From Planctomycetota bacterium (GTDB lineage: Bacteria; Planctomycetota; SZUA-567; H5-PLA8): a DNA stretch of 64,000 nt. Positions 1 to 7,857 of the stretch are shown here, in pieces; positions within the stretch are counted from its first letter, which is position 1, and the number at the start of each line of letters is the position of its first letter. The position numbers were made by a program, and so were the translations under genes. The DNA lies in assembly GCA_027493525.1 (NCBI GenBank), contig JAOSKN010000003.1, positions 1,364,001 to 1,428,000 on the forward strand, written 5' to 3'. The notes beneath the pieces are model-generated. The model did no database searches. It was given only the letters and a program-made list of their open reading frames with translations, and was not told the origin of the DNA.

Positions 1-1705
1 TCAGGAAGGTCGCGTTCATCTCCTCCAGCGAGGTGACGTATTCGACGTGCTTGCCGCGCTTGACGCGGAAGAGCGGCGGCTGCGCGCAGTAGACGCGCCC
101 TTCCTCGATGAGCTGCGCCATCTGCCGGAAGAAAAAGGTGAGCAGCAGGGTGCGGATGTGGCTGCCGTCCACGTCGGCGTCGGTCATGATGATGATCTTG
201 CCGTAACGCAGCTTGCCCAGGTCGAACTCGTCGCCGATGTTCGTCCCCACGGCCTGAATCATGGTGGAGATTTCGTTGTTCGAGAGCATCTTGTCGAGAC
301 GCGCCTTCTCGACGTTGAGCACCTTGCCGCGCAGCGGAAGGATCGCCTGGAACTGCCGGTTGCGCCCGCTCTTGGCGCTCCCGCCTGCCGAGTCCCCCTC
401 GACGACGAACAGCTCGGATTCCTCGCGGTCGCGGGACTGGCAGTCGGCGAGCTTGCCCGGCAGCCCGCCCGAGGAGAACGCGCTCTTGCGCCGCGCCATC
501 TCGCGGGCCTTGCGGGCGGCCTCGCGCGCGATGGCCGCGCTGATCGCCTTGCGCACGATGTCCGAGGCCACGCGCGGGTTCTGCTCGCCGAAGCGCGCCA
601 GCTCCTCGCCCACCAGGCTGTTGACCAGCCCTTCGACCTCGGCGTTGCAAAGCCGGAACTTGTTCTGGCTGTCGTACTGCGGCTCGGGGATCTTGATCGA
701 GATCACCGCGGCCAGCCCCTCGCGCAGGTCGTCCCCGCTCAGCGTCGGGTCCTTCTCCTTGAGCAGGTTGTGGTCCTTCGCGTACTTGTTAAAGATGCGC
801 GTGAGCGCGGTCTTGAAGCCGGAGAGGTGCGTGCCGCCGCCGGCGGTGTTGATGTTGTTGGCGAAGCAGAAGATCTTCTCTTCGTACCCGTCGTTGTACT
901 GCAACGCCACGTCGACCTCGATGTTCTCGGCCTTCGCGCCGCAGACGATCACGTCCTTGTGGATCACGTTGCGGCCGGCGTTGAGGTGCTCGACGAAGGT
1001 CTTGAGCCCGCCGGGATAGAGGAACACTTCGGTCTTGTCCTGCCGGTCGTCGGCCAGCGAAATGCGCAGGCCCGGGTTGAGGAACGCCAGCTCGCGGAAC
1101 CGGCCGGCGAGCCGCTCGTACTTGAACTCCAGCCCGGGGAAGATTTCGTGATCCAGCTTGAAATGCACGCGCGTGCCGTGCTGGTTCGCGGCGCCGGTCT
1201 GCCGCACGGGCCCGCTCTTGATGCCGCGGTCGTAGCGCTGCTCGTACTGCCCGCCGCCGCGCCAGACGGTCACGTGGAACCACTCGGAGAGCGCGTTGGC
1301 GCACTTGATCCCGACCCCGTGCAGCCCGCCGCTGACCTTATAGCCCTTCGTATCGCCGAACTTGCCGCCGGCGTGCAATTCGGTCATGACCAGTTCGAGC
1401 GTGCTGACTTTCTTCTCGGCATGCTCGTCGACCGGAATCCCGCGCCCGTCGTCCTCGACGCTAAGCGAGCCGTCCTGGAAAATGTGGACCTTGATGTTCT
1501 TGCAGTGCCCGGCCATGTGCTCGTCCACCGCGTTGTCGATCGCTTCGTAGACGCAGTGGTGAAGGCCGTTCTCGTTGGTGCCGCCGACGTACATGCCGGG
1601 GCGCTTGCGGATCGCCTCGGGGAATTCCAGGACGCGAATCTCGTCGGAAGTATAGGTGCCTTCCTCGACGTGGCTGGCGTTGGTGGGGGCGACGGCATCC
1701 GTCAT
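1..1705 (-). CDS. gyrB: DNA gyrase subunit B (3' end beyond window edge)
   Basis: ATPase subunit of the type IIA topoisomerase that introduces negative supercoils with GyrA. The reading frame starts at ATG 1705 (MTDAVAPTN...) and stays open for 568 codons to the left edge. Visible GyrB signatures are the N-terminal RKRPGMYVGG segment, the GHKL ATP-binding motifs (YEAIDNAVDEH, DDGRGIPV, GLHGVGIKCANALS) and the TOPRIM motifs (EGDSAGGSAK near residue 435, then TDADVDGSHI). The frame ends at NATFL, so the C-terminal part of the TOPRIM/GyrA-interaction region is missing. It reads away from the TPM gene at 2198. Family assignment is near certain; only the length cannot be judged. Confidence 0.97.
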   Translation of the reverse strand, partial: MTDAVAPTNASHVEEGTYTSDEIRVLEFPEAIRKRPGMYVGGTNENGLHHCVYEAIDNAVDEHMAGHCKNIKVHIFQDGSLSVEDDGRGIPVDEHAEKKVSTLELVMTELHAGGKFGDTKGYKVSGGLHGVGIKCANALSEWFHVTVWRGGGQYEQRYDRGIKSGPVRQTGAANQHGTRVHFKLDHEIFPGLEFKYERLAGRFRELAFLNPGLRISLADDRQDKTEVFLYPGGLKTFVEHLNAGRNVIHKDVIVCGAKAENIEVDVALQYNDGYEEKIFCFANNINTAGGGTHLSGFKTALTRIFNKYAKDHNLLKEKDPTLSGDDLREGLAAVISIKIPEPQYDSQNKFRLCNAEVEGLVNSLVGEELARFGEQNPRVASDIVRKAISAAIAREAARKAREMARRKSAFSSGGLPGKLADCQSRDREESELFVVEGDSAGGSAKSGRNRQFQAILPLRGKVLNVEKARLDKMLSNNEISTMIQAVGTNIGDEFDLGKLRYGKIIIMTDADVDGSHIRTLLLTFFFRQMAQLIEEGRVYCAQPPLFRVKRGKHVEYVTSLEEMNATFL

Positions 1706-2197
1706 GGAATCTTCCGCCTCGTTCCGAGTTGGGGCTGCGTCCGGGCCGCCTTCCGGGTCGGTTTCGTCCGGTGGAGAGGGGGCTGCCGGCATCTAAAATG
1801 CCCTGATTACGAGCACCTTCTTGAGTCCCGAATTCTATCCGAACAGAGTCCTTTGCGCCAGCTTGTGAAAAGGATTTAAGCACCTGCCTGCGTGAGGTTT
1901 AGAAGCCTCGCCCGCGGGCGTGCGCTCTCGCGTCCAGGCGCCGGCGCGGGGCTCGAACTCGAGTGCCATGAAACGCGCTGACGAGACGTTCGGGAGCGTT
2001 CGGGAGCCTTGCACGAAACCGCTTCGGCTCGCGGCCCCAACCTGGATTTGAACCATGAATCGCCCCCGGCGCGCCGCCGCGCGGGTGCAAGCGCCGCCAA
2101 ATCCCCGCGCCGGCGGAGGGTTTTCGCGTCTGGGAAGCGCGCGATAAGGCTACCCCTTATGGGCGCGGACGATTGCTTGCGCCGCGTTGGAGAAAAC
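1706..2197. other. Divergent intergenic region between gyrB and the TPM gene
   Basis: About 490 bp between two divergent starts. The part next to gyrB (1795-1880) is less GC-rich than its surroundings and probably carries the gyrB promoter, but I see no convincing -35/-10 pair. A short tandem repeat (CGTTCGGGAG twice) lies at 1987-2006. Open frames through this stretch have no recognisable protein features. No RNA gene is supported. Confidence 0.4.
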
Positions 2198-3121
2198 ATG
2201 ATAGAACCTTGGTCCTCGACCCGGAGTGGCTCAGCCTTGTTGACTCGCGCGCGGACCGGCACTGGTGCGGCCCTGCTGCTCGCCGCAGGAGTTGCGCTGG
2301 CGCCCAGCTTCGCGGGAGCCGAAGAAGGCGCCAAGACCCCGAAGGCTGGCGAGGGCAAGGACGCAACCGGCTTGTTCAGGCTCGACCGTTACGTCTACGA
2401 CACGACGGGCACGCTTACGCCGTTGGAGGCCGACCGGATCCAGCTCCAATGCGAGGACTTTCACCAGCGCTCGCAATGCCCCATCGCGGTCGTGGTCCTG
2501 AACCGGCTGGCGGAGACGGGCGACCGCAGCGGGGACGCCATCACGACGGCCAAGGCGCTGATGGAACAGCTTTGCGTGAACCGCAAGAATCCCGACCTGG
2601 GCCTGCTCATGCTGGTCGCGCTCGAGGACGGGCAGGTCGCCATCTGGATGGGCGGGGATTGGGGCTCGAACTACGGGATGCTGGTGGACGAACTCATTCA
2701 GAAAGTCATGATCAAGCGCCTGAGCAGCAAAGACGACCAGGGGGAGCCGAAGAAGCGGGACGTGAGCGGCGCGATCCTCGAAGCGCTCACCGAACTCATG
2801 CCCGCGCTGCTGAGGCAGCGCGACCGCTCCGGCCCGGTCATCTGGAAATCGGCGGCGGCGTTCCTCCAGCAGAGCTGGATCTGGATGCTGCTGGTCCTGC
2901 ACCTGCTCGGGTTCGTGTACGTGCTGAGCACGAAAGAGGACACGGGTTGGTACCTCGCGGGGCTCTGCTTCGGGCTGGCCATCTTCCTGGGCATGTTCCT
3001 GCTGGTCCTGCATGGCGGCGAAGACCAGGCCGGAGGCGGCGGCCTGGAGCACGCCCAAGGGCTGGACCTGCCGCCGCCCCCGCGCCCCGAAGAGCGCGCG
3101 GTGGCCCTGGGACACTGGTAA
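2198..3121 (+). CDS. TPM-domain (YgcG/DUF477-type) membrane-anchored protein
   Basis: Likely a secreted or periplasm-facing TPM-domain protein anchored in the membrane. The chosen start is ATG 2198 (MIEPWSSTR), giving 307 aa. A hydrophobic signal segment (GAALLLAAGVALAPSFAGA) is followed by the TPM domain at about residues 50-200, with YVYDTTGTLTPLEADRI, CPIAVVVLNRL and LGLLMLVALEDGQVAIWMG. Two hydrophobic helices (WIWMLLVLHLLGFVYV and LAGLCFGLAIFLGMFLLVL) sit near the C-terminus. TPM proteins are linked to envelope or photosystem upkeep in other organisms, but the role here is unknown. The next gene, 32 bp downstream, also carries a TPM-like domain, so the two probably form an operon. In-frame extension to 2009 is possible but lacks protein character. 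Confidence 0.75.
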   Translation: MIEPWSSTRSGSALLTRARTGTGAALLLAAGVALAPSFAGAEEGAKTPKAGEGKDATGLFRLDRYVYDTTGTLTPLEADRIQLQCEDFHQRSQCPIAVVVLNRLAETGDRSGDAITTAKALMEQLCVNRKNPDLGLLMLVALEDGQVAIWMGGDWGSNYGMLVDELIQKVMIKRLSSKDDQGEPKKRDVSGAILEALTELMPALLRQRDRSGPVIWKSAAAFLQQSWIWMLLVLHLLGFVYVLSTKEDTGWYLAGLCFGLAIFLGMFLLVLHGGEDQAGGGGLEHAQGLDLPPPPRPEERAVALGHW

Positions 3122-3153
3122 CGGGCAGCAAGGGACGAGAGGGGACGCGCGGG

Positions 3154-3753
3154 ATGGGACGTCCGGCCGCGAGAAGCTTCACCGACGCCGACCGCGCGAA
3201 GGTCCGCGCGGCCTCGGCCGCCGCGCAAGCGCGCACCTCCGCGGCCCTGCGCACGATCGTGGTCACCACGAGTTCCCGGTACGAACGCGCGGCGCACCTG
3301 CTGGGCCTGTTCCTGGCGATCGCGGCGACGATCGCCTTCTGGCTGGCCGGCTCGGACGGGCTGGCGCCGGTGCATTTGCTGCTGCCGGCGCAACTGGCCG
3401 CCTACCTGCTTGGCGCTGCGGGGCTGGGACGCCTGGACGGCCTGCGCTACCGCGTAGCCGGCCGCGCGCTGATGGACCGCCGCGTGCAGTTCGCCGCCGA
3501 ACGCTGCCTCGGCGAGCACACCTCGGGCGAACGGCCCGCGGTCGTGCTGTACGTGTCCGTCTTCGAGAAGGCCGTCGTCGTGGCCGCCGACCCGGCGGTG
3601 GCGGCAAAGGTGCGGCCCGAAGCCTGGAACGAGGCTCGCGACGCGGCGCTGCAGGGATTCCGCGAAGACCAGGGCGCCGAGGGGCTGTGCCGGGCGCTGG
3701 AGCGATTGGGCGCGGCCCTCGCCGAGACGTTCCCCGCCGCCGCGGGCGCCTGA
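3154..3753 (+). CDS. Second TPM-like membrane protein (COG3762 type)
   Basis: 199-aa protein starting at ATG 3154 (MGRPAARSF). The N-terminal part (FTDADRAKVRAASAAAQARTS, then LRTIVVTTSSRYERAAH) resembles the start of the second class of TPM proteins. Two hydrophobic segments follow (LLGLFLAIAATIAFWLAGS and LLLPAQLAAYLLGAAGLG). The soluble tail contains VVLYVSVFEKAVVVAADPAVAAKV, which matches the typical strand after the TPM membrane hairpin. Paired YgcG-type and COG3762-type genes are common in bacteria, often with a LemA gene; no lemA is seen here. Function is not established. It ends 2 bp before the convergent stop of the 47-aa gene. Confidence 0.65.
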   Translation: MGRPAARSFTDADRAKVRAASAAAQARTSAALRTIVVTTSSRYERAAHLLGLFLAIAATIAFWLAGSDGLAPVHLLLPAQLAAYLLGAAGLGRLDGLRYRVAGRALMDRRVQFAAERCLGEHTSGERPAVVLYVSVFEKAVVVAADPAVAAKVRPEAWNEARDAALQGFREDQGAEGLCRALERLGAALAETFPAAAGA

Positions 3754-3755
3754 GT

Positions 3756-3899
3756 TCAGCCCGCCTGCGCCCAGGACCGTTGCAGCACGCCGTCCTTCCC
3801 GTTGTTCTTCACCTCGTACATCAGCGCGTCGACTTCATGGACCAGCGCTTCGACCTCGGCGGGCGCTTCGGCGCAGGAAGGTGAATCGAGCGGAGTCAT
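3756..3899 (-). CDS. Small hypothetical protein (47 aa) coupled to DUF2203 gene
   Basis: Starts at ATG 3899, which overlaps the TGA of the DUF2203 gene (ATGA, 3896-3899), so it is probably translated by coupling. The peptide is acidic in its first half (APAEVEALVHEVDALMYEVK) and has no membrane segment or cysteine motif. I do not recognise the family. It is kept as a gene because of the exact stop/start overlap and same-strand context at the end of the feo-led operon; it could still be a chance frame. Confidence 0.4.
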   Translation of the reverse strand: MTPLDSPSCAEAPAEVEALVHEVDALMYEVKNNGKDGVLQRSWAQAG

Positions 3900-4372
3900 C
3901 GCGACCGGCGGGGCAAGGGACCGGCTTCGGGCACCTCCCGCCCGGAGTCCTTGAACTCGGCGCGGTTCTCGGGCGTGATGGGCTGGCGGCCGCCGAAGCC
4001 GGCCTGCAACTCGTGGAAGTGCTCGAGGGTCTTGCCTTCGCCGAGCATCCAGCACAGGTAGACCTCGCGCCCCTGGTACAGGCTGTAGAAATCGATCAGC
4101 CCGCGGCGCCAGTCCTTCAGTTCCACGCCGAGCAGCTCGAGTTCGGCCAGATACCGGCGCAGCGAGGCCTCCTGCGAATCGATCTCGCGCTCCAGCCGGA
4201 AGGCGGTCTCTTCGGCGCTGGATCCGGGGTTGGGCTGCGCGCCCAGGGCATGGCGGCGCGCGAGCAGCTTCTCGCGGGCGACGAAGGCGTCCACGAGATC
4301 CTGGACGATGCGCCGGACAAGCGGCAGCGCCCGTTCGGCCCGCTCCACGGTGTAGTACTTCGAGCCCGGCAT
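3896..4372 (-). CDS. DUF2203 family protein
   Basis: 158-aa soluble protein of the DUF2203 family. The N-terminal signature YYTVERAERALPLVRRIVQDL and the C-terminal segment ELQAGFGGRQPIT are the two conserved ends of this family, with a long helical middle that has coiled-coil character (residues 30-90). A CWMLGEG segment sits before the end motif, where family members usually carry WxxGE. The biochemical role of the family is unknown. It lies 34 bp downstream of the BFD-type ferredoxin gene and overlaps the 47-aa gene by 4 bp, so it appears to be a late gene of the iron operon. Confidence 0.8.
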   Translation of the reverse strand: MPGSKYYTVERAERALPLVRRIVQDLVDAFVAREKLLARRHALGAQPNPGSSAEETAFRLEREIDSQEASLRRYLAELELLGVELKDWRRGLIDFYSLYQGREVYLCWMLGEGKTLEHFHELQAGFGGRQPITPENRAEFKDSGREVPEAGPLPRRSR

Positions 4373-4406
4373 GCTTGCCGCTCCTTGCGTTCCGCGTTCC
4401 CTGGGG

Positions 4407-4721
4407 TCACTCCGGCTGGCCGGGCCGGACGGGCCGCGGCGTGCCGTGCCGCGCCGCGAAGCGGCGGCGGTCCTCGTCGGTCAAGTCAAACTTGTACTGC
4501 CCCCGCAGGCAGCGGTTCAGGATGCTCTCCAGATCCGGCCAGCAGGTGTGGCAGCCGCAACCCGCGCGGGTGGCGTCGTTGACGTCCTCGATGGTTTTGA
4601 GTCCCAGCAGCCGGATCGCCGCCTCGACCTCGCGCTCGGTCACCTGGAAGCAGTAACAGACGAGGTCCTGCATGGGCGGAGGCGGGGTATGGCCGGGGGT
4701 GAAGGGCTTGGCGTCGCTCAT
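4407..4721 (-). CDS. BFD-like [2Fe-2S] ferredoxin-type protein
   Basis: 104-aa protein from ATG 4721 (MSDAKPFTP). The central BFD-like domain shows the four cysteines of the [2Fe-2S] site as CYCFQVTEREVE near residue 24 and GCGCHTCWP near residue 55 (C-x-C ... C-x2-C). The family includes bacterioferritin-associated ferredoxin and NifU/NasA-type domains that handle electrons or Fe-S clusters. The C-terminal 40 residues are charged and of no known family. It lies 81 bp downstream of feoB on the same strand. A role in moving or reducing incoming iron is plausible but inferred from context. Confidence 0.8.
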   Translation of the reverse strand: MSDAKPFTPGHTPPPPMQDLVCYCFQVTEREVEAAIRLLGLKTIEDVNDATRAGCGCHTCWPDLESILNRCLRGQYKFDLTDEDRRRFAARHGTPRPVRPGQPE

Positions 4722-4802
4722 GGTGTCGTGGCGCCGCGAGGCGCGCAAAGGCGCATTATGCCAGACGTGCGGGTTTCCGCCAAGCGGGAGCCCGATACAG
4801 GT

Positions 4803-6986
4803 TCAGACCCGGATTCCGATCTGGTAGGCCGCCAGGGCGCCGACGTACGCCAGGACGGTCATGTAGGCAAAGGCGAAGAGCGCCCACTTCCAGGAGTTGG
4901 TCTCGCGCTTGATCGTCGCGACCGTGGCGCCGCACTGGCAGCAGAGCGCGAAGAAGACCATGATCGAGAGCGCCACGGGCAGATTGAAGACCGGACGGCC
5001 GTCGGGCCAGGCAACGGCCTGCAGGCGTTCGACCATCCGCGCGCGGCTGGTGTCGTCCTCCACGTCCACCTCGCCGCCCAGATCGTAGATGATCCCCAGG
5101 GTGGCGACGACGACCTCGCGGGCCGGGAAGCTCGCCAGCGCGGCCATGCCAATGCGCCAGTCCCAGCCCAGCGGGCGCACGAGCGGCTCGATAAAATGCC
5201 CCATGCGGCCAAAGTAGCTGTCGCGCTGGTACGCGCCGGCTTCCAGGCGTTCGAGGTCTTCCAGGCGCGCCGCGAGCGCGTCCTCGTCGAGCCCCTCCGC
5301 TTCGGCGGCCTCGCGCAGGATCGCGTAGCTTTCGGCGATCTCGTCCGAACGCGGGAAGTAGTTAAGCGCCCAGATCACGATCGAGATGGCCAGGATGATC
5401 GTCCCCGCGCGCACGGTGAAGGCCTTGGCGGCCTCCCAGACGCGCAGCGAGACGTTCCGCGGGCTGGGCCGGCGGTAGGGCGGCAGTTCCATCACGAACG
5501 GAGGGGTCGGACCTTTGAGGAGCGTGCGCTTCAGCAGGAAGGCCACCGCCACCGCGACGACGATGCCCAGGAAGTACATCGCCGCGAAGACCAGCCCGCG
5601 CAGGGGCAGGAACCCGGCGACGACGGCGTCTGAAACGAAGGCGGCGACCAGCAGGCTGTAGACCGGCAGGCGCGCCGAGCAGCTCATCAGGGGCGCGACC
5701 AGGATCGTGGCCAGGCGGTCGCGCGGGTTGGCGATGGTGCGCGCGGACATCACGCCCGGCACGGCGCAGGCGAAGGAACTCATCATCGGGATGAAGCTGT
5801 GCCCGCTCAGGCCGCAGAAGCGCAGCAGGCGGTCCATCAGGAAGGCCGCGCGCGCCATGTAGCCGCAGTCTTCAAGCAGCGCGATGAAGAGGAACAGGAA
5901 GCAGATCTGCGGCAGGAAGATCAGCACGCCCCCGACGCCCGCGATGACGCCGTCCACGAGCAGGCTCTCGAACGCGCCGCCTTCGAGCGCCGTCCCCGCC
6001 AGCAGCCCCGTGACGCCTTCCTGGAGCGTCCCGAACATGGCGTCGATGAAGTCCATGAACGGCCCGGCGCAGCGGAAGATGACCATGAAGACGCCGGTCA
6101 TCAGCACCGCGAAGACGGCCGATCCGAACACGCGGTGGGTCAGCAAGGCGTCCGCGCGGTCGGTGAAGGAGACGCCGGCGTCGCGGCGCGAAACGTGCGG
6201 GCGAACGGCCTGCCCGATCCAGGCATAGCGCGTCTGGGCCTCGAACGCCGCCGCGGGCTTGCCGGCCTCGCGGATGCGCGCGCGCGCGCCGCGGAGGCGC
6301 TCCCGCACGCCGGCCCCATGGCGCCCGGCCAGGGCCTCCTCCGCCGCGCCGCCTTCGTCCACCAGCGCGCGCAGGAGCAGGCAGTCTTCTTCCTGGCACG
6401 CGTGGCGCAATGCCTCGAGTTCCTTCGCCAGCGGCGGCGGCCAGGTCCACCCGGTCTTGGGCGCGGGGGAGCCGAGGCGCCGCTTCACCGCGGCGCGCAG
6501 TTCGTCGAGGCCCTCGCGCCGTGCGGCCACCATGGGCACGATCGGCACGCCCAGCGCGGACTCGAGCCCCGCCGGATCGACGGCGATCCCGTTCTCCCGC
6601 GCCACGTCCATCATATTGAGCGCCACGACGACCGGGAGCCCGGTCTCCATCACCTGCGTGACGAGGTACAGGTTGCGCTCGAGGTTGCCGGCGTCCGCGA
6701 TCACGACGACGAGATCCGGGCGCGGTTCGCCCGCCTGCGCGCCGAGCAGCACGTCCACGGCGACGCGTTCGTCGGGGCTGTGCGCGGCCAGGCTGTAGGT
6801 GCCCGGAAGGTCGATGACTTCCAGCCCCGGCTCCAGCTTCCCGATCTTCTTTTCGACGGTAACGCCAGGATAGTTGCCGACGCGCTGCGCCAAGCCGGTG
6901 AGGGCGTTGAAGAGGGTCGTCTTGCCGGTATTGGGGTTTCCGATGAGCGCGATCCGGCGCACGCTCGCCGCGGCGCTAACGCTCAT
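4803..6986 (-). CDS. feoB: Ferrous iron transport protein B
   Basis: Inner-membrane Fe(II) transporter with a cytosolic GTPase domain. From ATG 6986 (MSVSAAASVRR) it is 727 aa, normal for FeoB. The G-domain shows G1 GNPNTGKTT near residue 16, G3 DLPGTYSL and G4 NMMD (the typical NxxD variant), followed by the helical GDI region. The membrane half has repeated gate helices, including LPQICFLFLFIALLEDCGYMA, FACAVPGVMSAR and the late CCQCGATVATIKRETNSW segment. The start codon overlaps the feoA stop (ATGA, 6983-6986). An upstream in-frame extension to 7190 runs through feoA and is not used. Iron-dependent repression is expected from the palindrome at 7841. Confidence 0.97.
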   Translation of the reverse strand: MSVSAAASVRRIALIGNPNTGKTTLFNALTGLAQRVGNYPGVTVEKKIGKLEPGLEVIDLPGTYSLAAHSPDERVAVDVLLGAQAGEPRPDLVVVIADAGNLERNLYLVTQVMETGLPVVVALNMMDVARENGIAVDPAGLESALGVPIVPMVAARREGLDELRAAVKRRLGSPAPKTGWTWPPPLAKELEALRHACQEEDCLLLRALVDEGGAAEEALAGRHGAGVRERLRGARARIREAGKPAAAFEAQTRYAWIGQAVRPHVSRRDAGVSFTDRADALLTHRVFGSAVFAVLMTGVFMVIFRCAGPFMDFIDAMFGTLQEGVTGLLAGTALEGGAFESLLVDGVIAGVGGVLIFLPQICFLFLFIALLEDCGYMARAAFLMDRLLRFCGLSGHSFIPMMSSFACAVPGVMSARTIANPRDRLATILVAPLMSCSARLPVYSLLVAAFVSDAVVAGFLPLRGLVFAAMYFLGIVVAVAVAFLLKRTLLKGPTPPFVMELPPYRRPSPRNVSLRVWEAAKAFTVRAGTIILAISIVIWALNYFPRSDEIAESYAILREAAEAEGLDEDALAARLEDLERLEAGAYQRDSYFGRMGHFIEPLVRPLGWDWRIGMAALASFPAREVVVATLGIIYDLGGEVDVEDDTSRARMVERLQAVAWPDGRPVFNLPVALSIMVFFALCCQCGATVATIKRETNSWKWALFAFAYMTVLAYVGALAAYQIGIRV

Positions 6987-7204
6987 GGCTCGATTTCGAC
7001 GCCTTCGGCCTCGGCCTTGCGCAGGGACAGGTGGTAGTCGTTGAGGCGGATCTCGACCGGATCGCCCAGCGGGGCCACGCGCACGACCTGCACGCGCGCG
7101 CCTTCGATCAGCCCCATCTCCATCAGGCGTTGCCCCAGCGGGCCCTCGGCGAGGGTGCGGGTGACTCGCCCCCCCTGCCCCGGCCGGCATGCGCTCAGCA
7201 ACAT
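6983..7204 (-). CDS. feoA: FeoA family protein, coupled to feoB
   Basis: 73-aa SH3-like FeoA protein that probably binds or regulates FeoB. The sequence shows the family pattern of a Leu-Gly rich first half (EGPLGQRLMEMGLIEGARVQVVRVAPLGDPVEIRL) and ends EGVEIEP. The start at ATG 7204 lies inside the last codons of the upstream Cys-rich gene (10-bp overlap), and its stop overlaps the feoB start. The leading MLLSACRPGQGG is slightly unusual and brings one cysteine. This is the second FeoA-type gene in the operon; the other is at 7411. Confidence 0.92.
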   Translation of the reverse strand: MLLSACRPGQGGRVTRTLAEGPLGQRLMEMGLIEGARVQVVRVAPLGDPVEIRLNDYHLSLRKAEAEGVEIEP

Positions 7205-7398
7205 GACGTCCGCTCCGCGCGCGCGGCCCGCGGTTCGGCGGCCAGGTCCGGCGCGCGCGTGCAGGTCTTGCCGCAGCCGCAGCCCGAAGCGCCGCGCATC
7301 GAACGCCAAGCGAAGCGCAGCGTCCAGCCGCACGCGGCGGCCACGATCGCGCCGACGAGAAGAGATTCCCACCACATGGCGTTGTTGAACGTTTCCAA
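7195..7398 (-). CDS. FeoB-associated Cys-rich membrane protein
   Basis: 67-aa protein with one N-terminal transmembrane helix (WWESLLVGAIVAAACGWTL) followed by a basic stretch and a cysteine cluster (GCGCGKTC) and a C-terminal CC. This is the pattern of the short FeoB-associated Cys-rich proteins found in feo operons, which may help receive or deliver ferrous iron. In most operons it follows feoB; here it sits between two FeoA genes, upstream of feoB. Start is ATG 7398 (METFNNAMWW), with internal ATG 7377 (MWWESLL) as the alternative. Confidence 0.82.
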   Translation of the reverse strand: METFNNAMWWESLLVGAIVAAACGWTLRFAWRSMRGASGCGCGKTCTRAPDLAAEPRAARAERTSCC

Positions 7399-7410
7399 TT
7401 CGGGCGCGGA

Positions 7411-7800
7411 TCAGACCGGCGTCACCAGCACCCGTTCACCCACGGACGCGTCCAGCGCGAGCTTCGAACTGCCCAGGCGTAAAACCACGCGCCCGCCGCG
7501 GCTGACGCTCACGATCTCCAGGCACGCGCCCGGAAAGACGCCCAGCTCGCCCAGTCGGCGGATCTCGCAGGATTCGCCCTGGACATCCAGCACGGCGACG
7601 CGATGACCCTTGCGCGCCTCGGCCAGCTTGATCTGCGTACCCTTCGCCACGTCGGACGTGCGTGAGCGCGTCATGCGGAGCTGGTCTCGAAGTTTACGGG
7701 AGAGGCGAGCGAGCGCCGAAAGGCCGCGAACCGCCGGAGGCATGGGCGCGGCGAGGGCCCCTTGGCGGATACTGAGCGACTTGCGGTTTGAGGCGGACAT
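7411..7800 (-). CDS. FeoA-domain protein, first gene of the feo operon
   Basis: The C-terminal 75 residues are a FeoA/SH3-like domain (KLAEARKGHRVAVLDVQG, CEIRRLGELGVFPGACLEIV, VVLRLGSSKLALDASVGERVLV). The start at ATG 7800 (MSASNRK) is supported by a GAGG Shine-Dalgarno motif 9 nt upstream and gives 129 aa with a basic N-terminal extension of about 40 residues. ATG 7674 (MTRSRTS) would give a standard 87-aa FeoA but has a poor ribosome site. It is the promoter-proximal gene, 41 bp from the Fur-box-like palindrome, and precedes the Cys-rich gene by 12 bp. Confidence 0.85.
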   Translation of the reverse strand: MSASNRKSLSIRQGALAAPMPPAVRGLSALARLSRKLRDQLRMTRSRTSDVAKGTQIKLAEARKGHRVAVLDVQGESCEIRRLGELGVFPGACLEIVSVSRGGRVVLRLGSSKLALDASVGERVLVTPV

Positions 7801-7840
7801 GAACTGCATCCTCAAGACAACCCGGCTAACCGCTATCCAG

Positions 7841-7857
7841 TTGAGAACTATTCTCAA
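7841..7857 (-). promoter_or_regulatory. Fur-box-like palindrome upstream of feo operon
   Basis: Perfect 7-3-7 inverted repeat, TTGAGAACTATTCTCAA. Its inner 15 bp match the 7-1-7 Fur consensus TGATAATnATTATCA at 11 of 14 defined positions. It lies 41-57 bp upstream of the first feo start, where a repressor would block the promoter. Fur control of feo genes is well established elsewhere; that Fur itself binds here is inferred. Confidence 0.7.

Noticed and set aside
47..1879. 610-codon plus-strand open frame
   Set aside because: It is the antisense shadow of gyrB; the translation has no recognisable domain while the minus strand gives full GyrB motifs.
1930..2060. Two tRNA T-loop-like stretches (GTTCGAGC, GGTTCAAATCC) on the minus strand
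   Set aside because: No matching acceptor, D or anticodon stems can be drawn around either one.
4803..7190. FeoB with a 68-residue N-terminal extension
   Set aside because: The extension is feoA read out of frame; ATG 6986 overlaps the feoA stop and begins the normal FeoB sequence.
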